Shown in pieces: positions 51,052-59,852 of a stretch of 64,000 bases of DNA. Under the pieces are notes generated by a model. It saw only the letters and a list, made by a program, of their open reading frames with translations, was not told the origin of the DNA and searched no databases. This DNA comes from CAZUDO01 sp964618895. Its GTDB lineage: Bacteria; Desulfobacterota; Binatia; DP-6. Location: the NCBI GenBank assembly GCA_964618895.1, contig CAZUDO010000079.1:23694-87693 (forward strand). Reading direction: 5' to 3'. Within the stretch, counting starts at the first letter, position 1. Every line of letters begins with the position of its first letter. Made by a program: the position numbers and the translations under genes.

Positions 51052-52323
51052 ATGACCGTGCCTTCCCATGGCGGCGGTGGTACGCGCTGGCGTGCCGCCG
51101 CAGCCATGGTCGTCGGCCTGGCGACGACGGTACCCGCGGCCGGCGGCGGGCCGACGCTCAGGGACCTGACCGCCCGGGCGCGCCTGGTGGTGGTGGGGCA
51201 GGTGATGAGCGCCGCGTCGTACGACAGCGGGCGCTTCTCGGTGGCGACGCTGGGGGTCACCCGGACGCTCAAAGGCACGGCCGAGGGAGCGCAGGTCCTG
51301 GTGGTCGAGCGCCACGACGTTCCCCCCGACCCCGTGCTTCTGCGTACCGGCGAGCACGTGGTGGCGTTTCTCATCCGGGCTCAGCGGACCTCGTCGTTGG
51401 CGGCGGCGGTGCCGCCGGGGACCTACTTCGCACCGGTGGACGCGCGATTCGGGGTGGTCGCGAGCGGCTCGGCCGAAGGCGTGGACGAGGTGACGACGCT
51501 GGTCGGGCGCCTGGTCGAGACCAGCGGCCTCGCCGACCCGGCGGAGCACGATACCCAGCTCCGCCTGCTCGCCTTCGACGAGATCGCCGCGCGCCATCCG
51601 GCGCTGGTCGAGGACGGAGTTGCGGCGCTCGGTCGCGTTCCGGATCTCCGTGCGACGATCACGCCCGGCGAGCGGGCGCGGCTGACGGTCGCGCTCCGCC
51701 GGACCGACCTCCCCGATGGCGTGCGGATCGCGCTCATCGGAGCGGTGGCGACGGCGCGCCTGACGGCTCTGGAGGGGGTTCTGCGCACGCTGCCGGCGCC
51801 GTCGGCGGACGTGCTGGCGGCGACGTGGGATGCCCGGCGACAATTGGGGTCACCGCCGACCGTCGCCGAATTGCGCACGGCGGCGACCGACGGGAATGCC
51901 GCCGTGCGGGCGGCGGCTGTGCGTGGCTGGGGGAAGAACGACGCCACGGGTCTGGTCCGCATCGCCGCCGGTCTGGCCATCGAGGATCCGGACCGCGGGG
52001 TCCGGCGGGCTGCGATCGAGCGCCTGGGCACCGTCGGCTCGCCGGCGTCGCTGGCTGCCCTCGAGCGCGTGTACGTCGGCCCGCACCCCGAGGACCGCCC
52101 CGAGGCGCTGCGCGCGATCCGCCAGGTCGGCGGGCGCCCGGCGGCCGATGCGCTCGCACGCCTGGCCTTCGAGGCGCCGCCCGAAGCACGCCGGCAGGCG
52201 GTGGCGTTCCTCATGATGACGGTGCCGCCCGACGACCCGCTGCTCGCCCGCGTCCGCGACAAGCACCCGGATGCGGCCGTGCGCGAGCTGGTCGAGCACG
52301 GGCTCCCGAAAGGGGAGCACTGA
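51052..52323 (+). CDS. Exported HEAT-repeat protein
   Basis: A 423-aa protein from ATG 51052, 4 nt after the giant gene, hence co-transcribed. A signal segment at about 15-32 is followed by an OB-like stretch (LVVVGQVMSAASYDSGRFSV) and then by HEAT-like helical repeats to the end (NAAVRAAAVRGWGKND, DRGVRRAAIERLGTVGSPAS, EDRPEALRAIRQVGGRPAAD). It is probably a scaffold for the secreted hydrolase. Its stop overlaps the next start in TGATG. Confidence 0.75.
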   Translation: MTVPSHGGGGTRWRAAAAMVVGLATTVPAAGGGPTLRDLTARARLVVVGQVMSAASYDSGRFSVATLGVTRTLKGTAEGAQVLVVERHDVPPDPVLLRTGEHVVAFLIRAQRTSSLAAAVPPGTYFAPVDARFGVVASGSAEGVDEVTTLVGRLVETSGLADPAEHDTQLRLLAFDEIAARHPALVEDGVAALGRVPDLRATITPGERARLTVALRRTDLPDGVRIALIGAVATARLTALEGVLRTLPAPSADVLAATWDARRQLGSPPTVAELRTAATDGNAAVRAAAVRGWGKNDATGLVRIAAGLAIEDPDRGVRRAAIERLGTVGSPASLAALERVYVGPHPEDRPEALRAIRQVGGRPAADALARLAFEAPPEARRQAVAFLMMTVPPDDPLLARVRDKHPDAAVRELVEHGLPKGEH

Positions 52324-52727
52324 TGCGCACGACGTGGGTCACGGCAGCCCTCGTCGGGGGGCTGCTCGGTGCCGCGGCGGCGCATCCGCCCCCGCGGACG
52401 ACGGCGCGCGAGGTCATCCGCCTGCAGGGTACGCGCGCACCGACACCGGATGGGGCCGGGGCCGGCCACCGTCTCACCGTGGCCGCGCTGGGCGGCGACT
52501 ACCCGTTCGCGGCCACCACCTGGCAAGTGCTGGTGGCGCCCGGGCAGGACGGCCCCCCGCCCCCGTCCACACCGGACCATCCCGGCTATACGCTCGAGGG
52601 CGATCGCGAGACGCTTTCCCGGTTCACCGGGGCGCGCCCCGAGCAGACGGTGACGCTCCTGGTCGAGCGTCGCCCGGGCGCGAGCACGCTGTTCGTCCTC
52701 GCGCTCGATCTCTGTCCACCACGCTGA
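52323..52727 (+). CDS. Small exported hypothetical protein
   Basis: A 134-aa protein translationally coupled to the HEAT protein (TGATG). It has a short signal peptide (WVTAALVGGLLGAAAA) and then a proline- and glycine-rich beta-type sequence with one Cys near the end (LALDLCPPR). No family recognised. Third gene of the secreted-protein operon. Confidence 0.7.
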   Translation: MRTTWVTAALVGGLLGAAAAHPPPRTTAREVIRLQGTRAPTPDGAGAGHRLTVAALGGDYPFAATTWQVLVAPGQDGPPPPSTPDHPGYTLEGDRETLSRFTGARPEQTVTLLVERRPGASTLFVLALDLCPPR

Positions 52728-52733
52728 GCCGAC

Positions 52734-53759
52734 TCACGGTTCGACGTGGGTCGCGTCCCAGGGGATGTAGCGCACGCCGGGCAGCGGCTCGCGGCCGTGG
52801 AACTCGAGCGCCGCGCCGTGGGTGCTCGTGAGACGTTGTTCCGAACGCCAGCGCGCCAGCGGATGCGGCCGGTGGAGCAGCTCCATCTGGCACGCCGCCA
52901 CATCGCTCTGCGCCACGTACACATCCCAGCCGGCGGGGTCGCGGTACACGTAGCCGACGAACGCCTCCGGCGTGGCCCACGCCCGCGCCTGCATCGCCCG
53001 GGTGGCGGATGTGCCGTGCACGACCAGCTGCCCCGGTGCGGGCGACAGGATCCGGTTCCAGGTGAGGGCGGGCAGGCCGCACCAGTCGCGCGCGCCGGCG
53101 CCGGTGCCGACCCAGATCGGCGTGATCGCCGGGCCGCCGCGCTGCAGGCGCGCGCTGGTGGCCTCGAGGCGGACGGCCGGGTCCTCGGCGAACCGCGGGC
53201 AGAAGAGCCACGACAGCTCGTCGACCCGGCGTGTCCCCCAGATGTGCTTCTGGATCGCGGGCGCCCCCGCCACCGCATGCCGGACGCCGTCCACCTCCAC
53301 CCAGCCGGTACACGCGATGTCGCTGTTGGCGTGCGCCACGCGGGTGGGCAGCGGCAGGTGGTGCAGCAGGCGCGGGCCGCGCAGCACTTCGTGTGCGGCG
53401 GGACGGAAGCGCAGCTCCCACGCGATCGCGTGGCTGCCCGCCCGCACGTCGCCGCGGGCGAACGCGTTGGTCAGCTCGCCCGTCCCCATGCGCACGCAGA
53501 AGAGGTAGCTCGGGCCGGCGGCGTAGGCGTCGATGGGCAGGATGCTCTTCACCGCCACCGGGGGGGCGGCGGCGTCGAAGGCGGCGGCCCACAAGGTGGC
53601 GCGGGCGGTCCCGGGGTGCCCGGGCGCCGGTGCGAAGGTGGTGTAGCGGAACCACCAGGCCCGGCCGCTGGTCGGGTCGCTGACCACCAGGAACCAGATC
53701 TCGTAGAACCCGGGCGCGCCCGACCAGCGCGCCCGGTTGGCGTGATCGCTCGGTAGCAC
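52734..53759 (-). CDS. AttH/CrtC-like lipocalin-superfamily protein
   Basis: A 341-aa protein from GTG 53759. GFYEIWFLVVSDPTSGRAWW and later ACTGWVEVDGVRH, QKHIWGTRRVDELSWLFCPRF resemble the two calycin halves of AttH and carotenoid 1,2-hydratase relatives. No catalytic set is established for the group; lipid or polyketide binding is inferred. A second, distant relative lies at 56450-57352. It converges on the small exported gene. Confidence 0.7.
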   Translation of the reverse strand: MLPSDHANRARWSGAPGFYEIWFLVVSDPTSGRAWWFRYTTFAPAPGHPGTARATLWAAAFDAAAPPVAVKSILPIDAYAAGPSYLFCVRMGTGELTNAFARGDVRAGSHAIAWELRFRPAAHEVLRGPRLLHHLPLPTRVAHANSDIACTGWVEVDGVRHAVAGAPAIQKHIWGTRRVDELSWLFCPRFAEDPAVRLEATSARLQRGGPAITPIWVGTGAGARDWCGLPALTWNRILSPAPGQLVVHGTSATRAMQARAWATPEAFVGYVYRDPAGWDVYVAQSDVAACQMELLHRPHPLARWRSEQRLTSTHGAALEFHGREPLPGVRYIPWDATHVEP

Positions 53760-53804
53760 CGGGGTCGTCTAGCAGAAAGGCTCAGCGCGGCCCACCGGCT
53801 GATC

Positions 53805-54644
53805 TCACTCGGGGCGCGGGAGCGAACGCTCGAAGCGCCGCCAGGCCAGTCGGTTGATGTGGGCCGTGAACCCCGGCGCCAGCCGCTTCAGGTAGTACAT
53901 CGCCCACGCCTCGGGTGACACCGGCGCCACGGCCCGGTTCTTCCCGATGGCGGTGACGATGGCGGCGCCGACCCGCTCGGGGCCGTAGTTCCGCCGCTCG
54001 TAGGTGGCGACCAGAGCGGCGCGGCCCGCCGGCGTGGCCGTCGGGCCCCGCATGCGGGCGCTGCCTGTGATGGGCGTGTTGATGATGCCCGGGCACACCG
54101 CGGTCACGCCGATGCGGTGCGGGACGAGCTCGTCCCGCAATCCCTCCGACAGCCCGACGACCGCGAACTTGGTGGTGGCGTACGCCACCAGCGAGGCGGT
54201 GGCGACGAAGCCGGCCGCCGAGGCGACGTTGACCACGTGCCCCCCCTGCCGGCGGGCGACCATGGCGGGCACGAAGAAGTGGCAGCCGTAGATGACGCCC
54301 CAGACGTTGATGGGGACGATCCAGTCCCAGTCTTCGAGCGGCGTGTCGAGGAGCCCGCCGCCCACGGCGACCCCGGCGTTGTTCACCAGGATGTCGACCG
54401 CCGCGTGCGTGCGGTGCACTTCCTCCGCGAAGGTGCGCATCTGGTCGCGCTGCGACACGTCCACCCGTCGGGCCAGCACCTGCCGGCCGGTCCCCCGCAC
54501 CAGGGCGGCGGTCTCCTCGAGCCCGGCCTCGTTGACGTCGCACACGATCAGGTCCGCACCGCCGCGTGCCAGCGCGCACGCCGTCGCGCGGCCGATGCCG
54601 CTCGCGGCCCCGGTGACCAGCGCGAGTTTCCCCTGGACCGTCAC
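53805..54644 (-). CDS. Short-chain dehydrogenase/reductase
   Basis: A 279-aa SDR from GTG 54644. TGAASGIGRATACALARGGA, VNNAGVAVGG, active site NVASAAGFVATASLVAYATT followed by Lys. The C-terminal extension ends AWMYYLKRLAPGFTAHINRL-like and probably contacts membrane. It overlaps the upstream hydrolase stop through GTGA, so the two are coupled. Confidence 0.9.
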   Translation of the reverse strand: MTVQGKLALVTGAASGIGRATACALARGGADLIVCDVNEAGLEETAALVRGTGRQVLARRVDVSQRDQMRTFAEEVHRTHAAVDILVNNAGVAVGGGLLDTPLEDWDWIVPINVWGVIYGCHFFVPAMVARRQGGHVVNVASAAGFVATASLVAYATTKFAVVGLSEGLRDELVPHRIGVTAVCPGIINTPITGSARMRGPTATPAGRAALVATYERRNYGPERVGAAIVTAIGKNRAVAPVSPEAWAMYYLKRLAPGFTAHINRLAWRRFERSLPRPE

Positions 54645-55480
54645 GCCTGGACGCCGCCGAGGAAATCGAGCACGGCGCGGTTGAAGACCTCGGGCGTCTC
54701 GAAGTTGAATCCGTGGCTGCCGCCGGGAACCTTCACCAGGCGCGCGTTCGGGATGTGGCGCGCCAGGATGTCCGAGTTGCCCGGCGGGATGAGCAGGTCG
54801 GCGTCGCCGGTGATGACCAGCGTCGGTACCGTGATCTGGTGCAGGCGGTCCGTTGCCTTGTGGCCCATCACCGCCGCCACCTGTCCCAGGATGGCCTCCA
54901 TGCTGAAGCCGTACTCGAGGGCGCCGCTGAAGAGCTGCATCAGCTTCGGCAGGTCAGTATCGATGAAGGCCTGGTTGAAGACCCGCGGCAGCAGGTGCTG
55001 GAAGAAGAGGAGCGGGTTCAGTGTGGACAGATCGATCTGGATCTCGCCCACCTCGCTGACCGAACCCCCGAGCTGGCCCACCGAGAACTGCCGCTGCTCC
55101 TCGATGTCGGCGTCGGGCTCGGGATAGGTGCACGCGAGCACCAGGCCGCGGACGCGGCCGGGGTGCCGGAGCACCAGCTCCTGCGCGATCATGCCGCCCA
55201 TCGATACCCCTACCACGTGGGCGCGCGCGATGCCGAGCACGTCGAGGAGCGCGGCGGCGTCGTCGGCCATCTGGTGGATGGAATACGGGCCCGGCGGTTT
55301 GGCGCTCCGCCCGATGCCGCGATTGTCGAAGACGACCGTCCGGTAGCGCTCGGCGAACGCCGGCAGCTGGAACATCCACGCCCGCGAGTCGGCGGCGAGC
55401 CCCATGATGAGCAGCAGCGGATCCCCGCGACCGTGCTCCTCGTAGTACAGATCCAGGTTGCCGACTCGTGCGCTGCTCAT
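54641..55480 (-). CDS. Alpha/beta hydrolase
   Basis: A 279-aa alpha/beta hydrolase. Oxyanion region LIMGLAADSRAW, nucleophile Ser in VVGVSMGGMIAQEL, acid in VITGDADLLIPPGNSD, His in VPGGSHGFNFETPE. It is of the 3-oxoadipate enol-lactonase/haloperoxidase-like branch, acting on an ester or C-C bond. It starts the minus-strand pair with the SDR. Confidence 0.9.
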   Translation of the reverse strand: MSSARVGNLDLYYEEHGRGDPLLLIMGLAADSRAWMFQLPAFAERYRTVVFDNRGIGRSAKPPGPYSIHQMADDAAALLDVLGIARAHVVGVSMGGMIAQELVLRHPGRVRGLVLACTYPEPDADIEEQRQFSVGQLGGSVSEVGEIQIDLSTLNPLLFFQHLLPRVFNQAFIDTDLPKLMQLFSGALEYGFSMEAILGQVAAVMGHKATDRLHQITVPTLVITGDADLLIPPGNSDILARHIPNARLVKVPGGSHGFNFETPEVFNRAVLDFLGGVQA

Positions 55481-55641
55481 GGGTCCTCCGCGGGTCCTGC
55501 GTGTTGTCGCGGAGTATCGCCGAGCAATGCAGGGGGGGTCAATCCACGAACGGGCCGGGTGGGTTGACTCGAACGAGGCGCTTCCCTACCACGGAGGCAT
55601 CGGCGCGCCAGACGACGCCGGCAACTTGTGGAGGAACAGTC

Positions 55642-56445
55642 ATGACGACACGTGAACGGTGGGTGAGACTGGGCGGTGTGGTGATCGGGACGTTGCTTCT
55701 GGTGGTGCCGGCGCGGGCGCATGTGGCCCTGCAGGCCACGATGGACACGGCGCAGGAAGTGCCGCCGGTGACGGGTACCGCCACCGGGAGGGCCAACTTC
55801 GCGTTCGACGAGAGCACGCGCATGCTCGAGTACGAGATCACAGTCGAGGGGCTAACGCCCGTCGCGGCACACATCCACGAAGGGGCACGCGGCGTGGCCG
55901 GCGGCGTGCTGGTGGGGCTCGACCACATGACCTTCAAGGGCACAGTCCCGGTGCCGGCGGACAAGGTCGAGACGCTCCTCGCCGGCGGGACCTACGTCAA
56001 TCTGCACACCGGCGCGAACCCAGGCGGCGAGATCCGCGGCCAGGTCGAGATCCGCCACGGCGCCTGCGACTGCCGTGCGCTCACGCGCCCGGCGTTCAAG
56101 AAGTGCGTTGCCCGGGAGATCAAGAAGCTCTCCAAGGACCACCGCAAGCTGGCCGAGATCAAGACGCTCAAGCGCGCCGCGGCGCTGTCTGCCTGCGGGC
56201 GCGTCAAGGGTCCCAAGAAGGCGATCGCGTGCTGCTTCGAGTCCGAAGCGTTCACCCGGGCCGAGGACGTCGTCACCGGGCAGCTGTGCGCGGCCCTGAC
56301 CGAGAAGGCGTGCACCAAGAAGGGCGGGGAGAGCCTCGGCACCGCGTCGTCCTGCTTCGCGGACGGGCAGTACAAGAACCCGTGCGACCCGCCGGCGTCG
56401 CCGTCGGGCGCGTTCGTATGGAACGCGTTCGGCGACGCCGACTGA
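55642..56445 (+). CDS. Secreted CHRD-domain protein with Cys-rich tail
   Basis: A 267-aa protein from ATG 55642, with GGAGG upstream. After a signal (VVIGTLLLVVPARAHVALQA) comes a CHRD domain at about 27-140 (LEYEITVEGLTPVAAHIHEG, YVNLHTGANPGGEIRGQVEI). The last 125 residues are Cys- and Lys-rich (CDCRALTRPAFKKCVAREIK, CCFESEAF, ending YKNPCDPP), a probable disulfide domain of unknown role. Similar Cys modules begin the giant protein and flank the sulfatase. Confidence 0.85.
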   Translation: MTTRERWVRLGGVVIGTLLLVVPARAHVALQATMDTAQEVPPVTGTATGRANFAFDESTRMLEYEITVEGLTPVAAHIHEGARGVAGGVLVGLDHMTFKGTVPVPADKVETLLAGGTYVNLHTGANPGGEIRGQVEIRHGACDCRALTRPAFKKCVAREIKKLSKDHRKLAEIKTLKRAAALSACGRVKGPKKAIACCFESEAFTRAEDVVTGQLCAALTEKACTKKGGESLGTASSCFADGQYKNPCDPPASPSGAFVWNAFGDAD

Positions 56446-56449
56446 CCCT

Positions 56450-57352
56450 TCAGCCATCCTCGACGTAGCCGTGCTCGAGGATGCCGTAGCCCACCCGCTC
56501 GCCGGAGCGGTAGCGGGTGAAGGCATCCTTGAGCCACGTGCGCCCGTACTGCACGTTGGCGGTGGCCAGCACCTCTTCGCCGACGATGTGGTAGGCGCGG
56601 CCGCGCTCGTCGGTGAACCGCACGTCCACGCTCGTCTGGCGCGCGCCGCCGTCGGCGGTGCGTACATCGAGGGCGATGTCCTGTAGCGCGAGCACCTCCT
56701 GCCCGTCCCACACGCAGCCGACGTGGAAGACGGTCTCGGGCGTGAACGCGATGCGGACGGCGTTGAACCACAGGTCGCGGCCGAGCTCGCCGGACAGGTA
56801 GTTCCAGCGATGGAACTTGGCCCAGTCGCGCTCGCCGCCCCAGCTGTGATCGCGGTGCCCGAGGCAGTCGACGGTATACGCCGTGCCGGCGATGGTCACC
56901 GTCCCCTTGACGGTGCCGGCATGCTCGATGTGGCGCGGGATCTGGTCGGCGGTGGTGTCCGGCGGCACCGGGTAGGTGTAGGTGGGACTGATGGCCTCCC
57001 AGACCACGTCCAGCGCGTGCGCACCGTGCTGGGCGCGCAGACGGAAGGACTCGAGCGGAGTCTGCCACTCCATGGTCACGCCGGCGACGGTGAGGGCGCG
57101 GTCGTCCATCGCCGGCAGCGGGGCCTGCAGGTCGATCGTGCTGTGCACGAGCGCGCCGTGGTGGGTGATGAAGTAGAACAGGTTGGCCTCGCGCCGGTTG
57201 GGGTACATGCCGATCCGGAACACGACGCCGATCTCGTGACGCGGGTCGTAGAACGGGAACCAGTAGCTCTCGTTCCAGAGCGGGAGCGACTCGGGCCCTG
57301 GAACGTGGCGGCGATCGTCCTCGGGGGTCGCCATGTGGACGCGGCTGGCCAT
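56450..57352 (-). CDS. AttH-like lipocalin-superfamily protein
   Basis: A 300-aa protein from ATG 57352 with AAGGAGAG upstream. PLWNESYWFPFYDPRHEIGV and later CLGHRDHSWGGERDWAKFHR resemble the AttH/DUF7064-type calycin fold. A GxRDxSWG motif is characteristic of this branch. The next gene upstream is a phosphotransferase of the same kind as at 44113, and the pair recurs in lipid or steroid degradation clusters of environmental genomes. Confidence 0.75.
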   Translation of the reverse strand: MASRVHMATPEDDRRHVPGPESLPLWNESYWFPFYDPRHEIGVVFRIGMYPNRREANLFYFITHHGALVHSTIDLQAPLPAMDDRALTVAGVTMEWQTPLESFRLRAQHGAHALDVVWEAISPTYTYPVPPDTTADQIPRHIEHAGTVKGTVTIAGTAYTVDCLGHRDHSWGGERDWAKFHRWNYLSGELGRDLWFNAVRIAFTPETVFHVGCVWDGQEVLALQDIALDVRTADGGARQTSVDVRFTDERGRAYHIVGEEVLATANVQYGRTWLKDAFTRYRSGERVGYGILEHGYVEDG

Positions 57353-57365
57353 GGGCAGCTCTCCT

Positions 57366-58436
57366 TCAGGCCGGCGCGGGCAGCGACAGCAGCTCGGCCA
57401 GGCGGCGGGTGCAGATGTTGTTGGTCGCGAAGGTCGGGTCGGGCGGCGGGTAGCCGGCGGCCGCCATGTTCTGCGTCACCTTCACCAGGATGATGCCGAA
57501 GCGCACCGCCGCGAACACCTCCTGCCACAGCAGGTGGGTGACGCGGCGGCCGGTCAGCGCCTCGTAGCGTCGGATGGTGTCCTCCGGCGACGGCAGCGCG
57601 GGGATACGCGGCACGCCGTAGCCCTGGCTGTGGTGCCAGTCGAGGAACAGCCACCACCCGAGATCGGCCTCCGGATCGCCCAGGAACGCCATCTCCCAGT
57701 CGAGGACGGCGGCGACCATGGCGTCGTGGTAGATCAGGTTGGGCAGCCGGGCGTCGCCCCAGCAGAGCCCGATGCGCGCGGGCGTGTAGCGCTCGGCGCG
57801 CAGCCAGTCGAGCGCGGCGCGCAAGGTGGGCTGCGGGGCGTCGCCGCCGATCCAGTCGAGGAAGTGGGTGTAGTAGTCGAGCTGGCGGTCGAGCGGGCCG
57901 GTGCCGGCCGGCGGCACGCCCAGGAAGTCGAGCCCGCGCGCGCGCCAGTCGACGGCGTGGATGCGGGCGAGCACCTCGACCCCGCGCCACCACATGGCGG
58001 CGCACTCGGCCGCCGGCGCGTCGGCGAGGACGCCGGCGGCCTGGTACGACGGGATGTCCTGCGGGATCTCGCCCGCGATGCGGTCCATGACGAAGAACTT
58101 GCTGCCCAGCACGCGCTCGTCCTCGACCAGCCAGCGCACGCGCGGGACCGGGATGTCGGTGCTCTCGAGGCACTGCATAACGCGGCACTGGCGGGCGAGA
58201 TCGTATTCGGGGAAGACGGCGAACTCGGACGGCATCAGCCGGAAGACCAGCGGCTCGGTGTGGGTGGCGCCGGCGCGGCGATAGGACACGTCGGCGAGCA
58301 GGGTCTCGTTGGAGAAGCCGGCCGAGGGGGCGGTGAGTTCCGATACGGTGACCTGCTCGGCGCCGTCGAGCCGGGACGCGAGCCAGCGCGTGAGGTTGGT
58401 GTGCAGGGCGGTCAGGTCGCGGCGCTGGGAGAGCAC
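57366..58436 (-). CDS. Aminoglycoside-phosphotransferase-like protein
   Basis: A 356-aa phosphotransferase from GTG 58436. Nucleotide-binding start SAGFSNETLLADVSY, catalytic loop LCWGDARLPNLIYHD and metal-binding VLDWEMAFLGDPEADLGWWL. The Trp in place of the usual His before Gly-Asp is common in this branch. As with 44113, a hydroxyacyl-CoA or alcohol kinase is more likely than resistance. It is 13 nt upstream of the AttH-like gene, so co-transcribed. Confidence 0.88.
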   Translation of the reverse strand: MLSQRRDLTALHTNLTRWLASRLDGAEQVTVSELTAPSAGFSNETLLADVSYRRAGATHTEPLVFRLMPSEFAVFPEYDLARQCRVMQCLESTDIPVPRVRWLVEDERVLGSKFFVMDRIAGEIPQDIPSYQAAGVLADAPAAECAAMWWRGVEVLARIHAVDWRARGLDFLGVPPAGTGPLDRQLDYYTHFLDWIGGDAPQPTLRAALDWLRAERYTPARIGLCWGDARLPNLIYHDAMVAAVLDWEMAFLGDPEADLGWWLFLDWHHSQGYGVPRIPALPSPEDTIRRYEALTGRRVTHLLWQEVFAAVRFGIILVKVTQNMAAAGYPPPDPTFATNNICTRRLAELLSLPAPA

Positions 58437-58479
58437 GAGCGCCTTTTGTCACGGCGCGGTCGGGGGCGTCCAGTCTGCC

Positions 58480-58594
58480 GTCCAACGGATGGCCGCTAAG
58501 TTGCGGCCGCGCGTGATGCTACCACGGCCCGTTTCGAGTCCGGCTGTCCATGCGGTTGAAGCTCGCGGCCGGCTGCTTCAGCGGCTTGTTGGGC
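58480..58594 (+). repeat. Candidate integron attC site (weak)
   Basis: GTCCAAC at 58480-58486 and GTTGGGC at 58588-58594 are the R'' and R' boxes, complementary at six of seven bases. Inner arms (GGCCGCTAAGTTGCGGCCGC on the left, GCGGCCGGCTGCTTCAGCGG on the right) pair imperfectly with unpaired bases, as in folded attC sites. At 115 bp it is within the known range. It is the least certain of the four. Confidence 0.45.
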
Positions 58595-58693
58595 GGCGGC
58601 TGCTGCGAACGCACGCGTGCTAGCTCCAGTCAATGCCACCACCGCAGCACAAGGCGTCTCGTACCTGGCAAGACCACGATTGGTCATCTCGTC

Positions 58694-58990
58694 AGGAACG
58701 ACCGTGAGATGGGTGTTCGCGCGCGGGATTACCGGGATGATGGATGCGTCCACCACGAAGAGGTTCTCCACGCCGATGAACCGGCAGCTCGGATCAACGA
58801 CCGATGACGGATCGTCGGGTGAGCCCATCTTGCAGGATCCACAGGCGTGTACGTAGTCGGCCACGGCTGCCCTGAGCCACGCATCCAACGCGACAGGGTC
58901 CGCCAGATCATCTGGAGTCGTTCCACGCTCATCGAAAGCCCCGAGCGCGAGCGAGGTTCTCGACAGCTGCAAAGCGAAGTTAGCCGGCTC
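58694..58990 (-). pseudogene. C-terminal fragment of a GMC oxidoreductase
   Basis: Reads DDLADPVALDAWLRAAVADY, VHACGSCKMGSPDD, VENLFVVDASIIPVIPRANT, HLTVV, the FAD-binding C-terminus of a GMC-type choline/alcohol dehydrogenase. The N-terminal 400 residues with the FAD Rossmann fold are absent and the end runs out of similarity at about 58694. It is a stranded fragment. Confidence 0.75.
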
Positions 58991-59013
58991 AACGCGGCTC
59001 CACGTGGCTGGGC

Positions 59014-59175
59014 TCATCTTGGAAGCAGCCATTCCCGAACCATTTCGACGAAACGGTCACGCACGTGGCGCTCGCGCCACGGCTCGTGGCCACAGCGATC
59101 TAGCTGCACGTATTCGAGCCCGGGTATGAACTGTCGCAGCAAATCGCGTGTCAGGCTCGGTGTCGCCGGATAGTG
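59014..59175 (-). pseudogene. C-terminal fragment of an alpha/beta hydrolase
   Basis: In a frame different from both neighbours, the minus strand reads SLTRDLLRQFIPGLEYVQLD, RCGHEPWRERHVRDRFVEMV, REWLLPR and stops at TGA 59014-59016. This is the last 50 residues of an alpha/beta hydrolase, with the catalytic His in CGHEPW. The upstream part is replaced by the HNH-type fragment, so this is a deletion junction. Confidence 0.65.
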
Positions 59176-59527
59176 ACGCTGCCCGGATTGGCATCACTTC
59201 GACCGTCCAAAACCTATCGCGGGCGATCGAGGGGTCCGAAATCTTCAATACTTTGCCAGCTCGCTCCAGCAGATGATCGAGCGAGATCACCCCGTTGCCT
59301 CGACCGTAGGTCTTCCAGGCATCATCGACGCGCCGAACCCCGTACTGATGAAAGCGACCCCGCCCAACGACGACGTGAGAGAGCTGAGGCTTGAAGTAGA
59401 CGTACGCTCCCGGATCAAGCTTGAAGTCGCGAGTGTCCTTGCGCCAGAAGTTGACGCGGTCACGAACGGTGTTGGCTTGGAGAAACTGAATCCAGTCGGG
59501 GTCGGTCACGTAGATGCAGTCCTTCAT
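59175..59527 (-). pseudogene. N-terminal fragment of an HNH restriction-endonuclease-like protein
   Basis: From ATG 59527 the protein MKDCIYVTDPDWIQFLQANT, VNFWRKDTRDFKLDPGAYVY, FKPQLSHVVVGRGRFHQYG resembles the N-terminal DNA-reading domain of SRA-like HNH endonucleases. The HNH nuclease half is missing; the frame runs into unrelated sequence near 59175. Foreign codon usage and moderate GC support transfer and decay. Confidence 0.6.
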
Positions 59528-59852
59528 GGCGCAAGGACTGTCGCACGGGGTCGGGCGGCCTCACAAGGATTGCGTCCGAGCGTCAAAGGCTCCCTTCAGC
59601 ACGTTCGGCCAGTGCGCGGCGGCCAATGAAGCGATCGCCCCGTTACGGAAGGGCGGGGCCAGGAGTAGAAGCGAGCCGGACGAGAACAAGCGTGCCAGAA
59701 CCCAGTGGTTCTGGAACAGCCGGAACCTGTCGCACAACCTCTCGGAATGGTGAGAGTTGAGCCGTGTGCATCAGAAGGGTTTCTGGTACGAAGACGACCA
59801 GCTGATTGCGAATCGCCGGGTAGAAGAGCCGTCAGGTTTCAGCCCGGCTACG
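59528..59852. other. Gap with no supported gene
   Basis: About 325 bp. A 79-codon plus-strand frame at 59514-59753 has no recognisable features. A bulged hairpin (CAACCTCTC with GAGAGTTG, near 59735-59759) is the only structure. No attC boxes were found in it. Confidence 0.4.

Noticed and set aside
59735..59759. Possible attC site in the gap before the 476-aa protein
   Set aside because: No RYYYAAC box faces a GTTRRRY box; only a small bulged hairpin.
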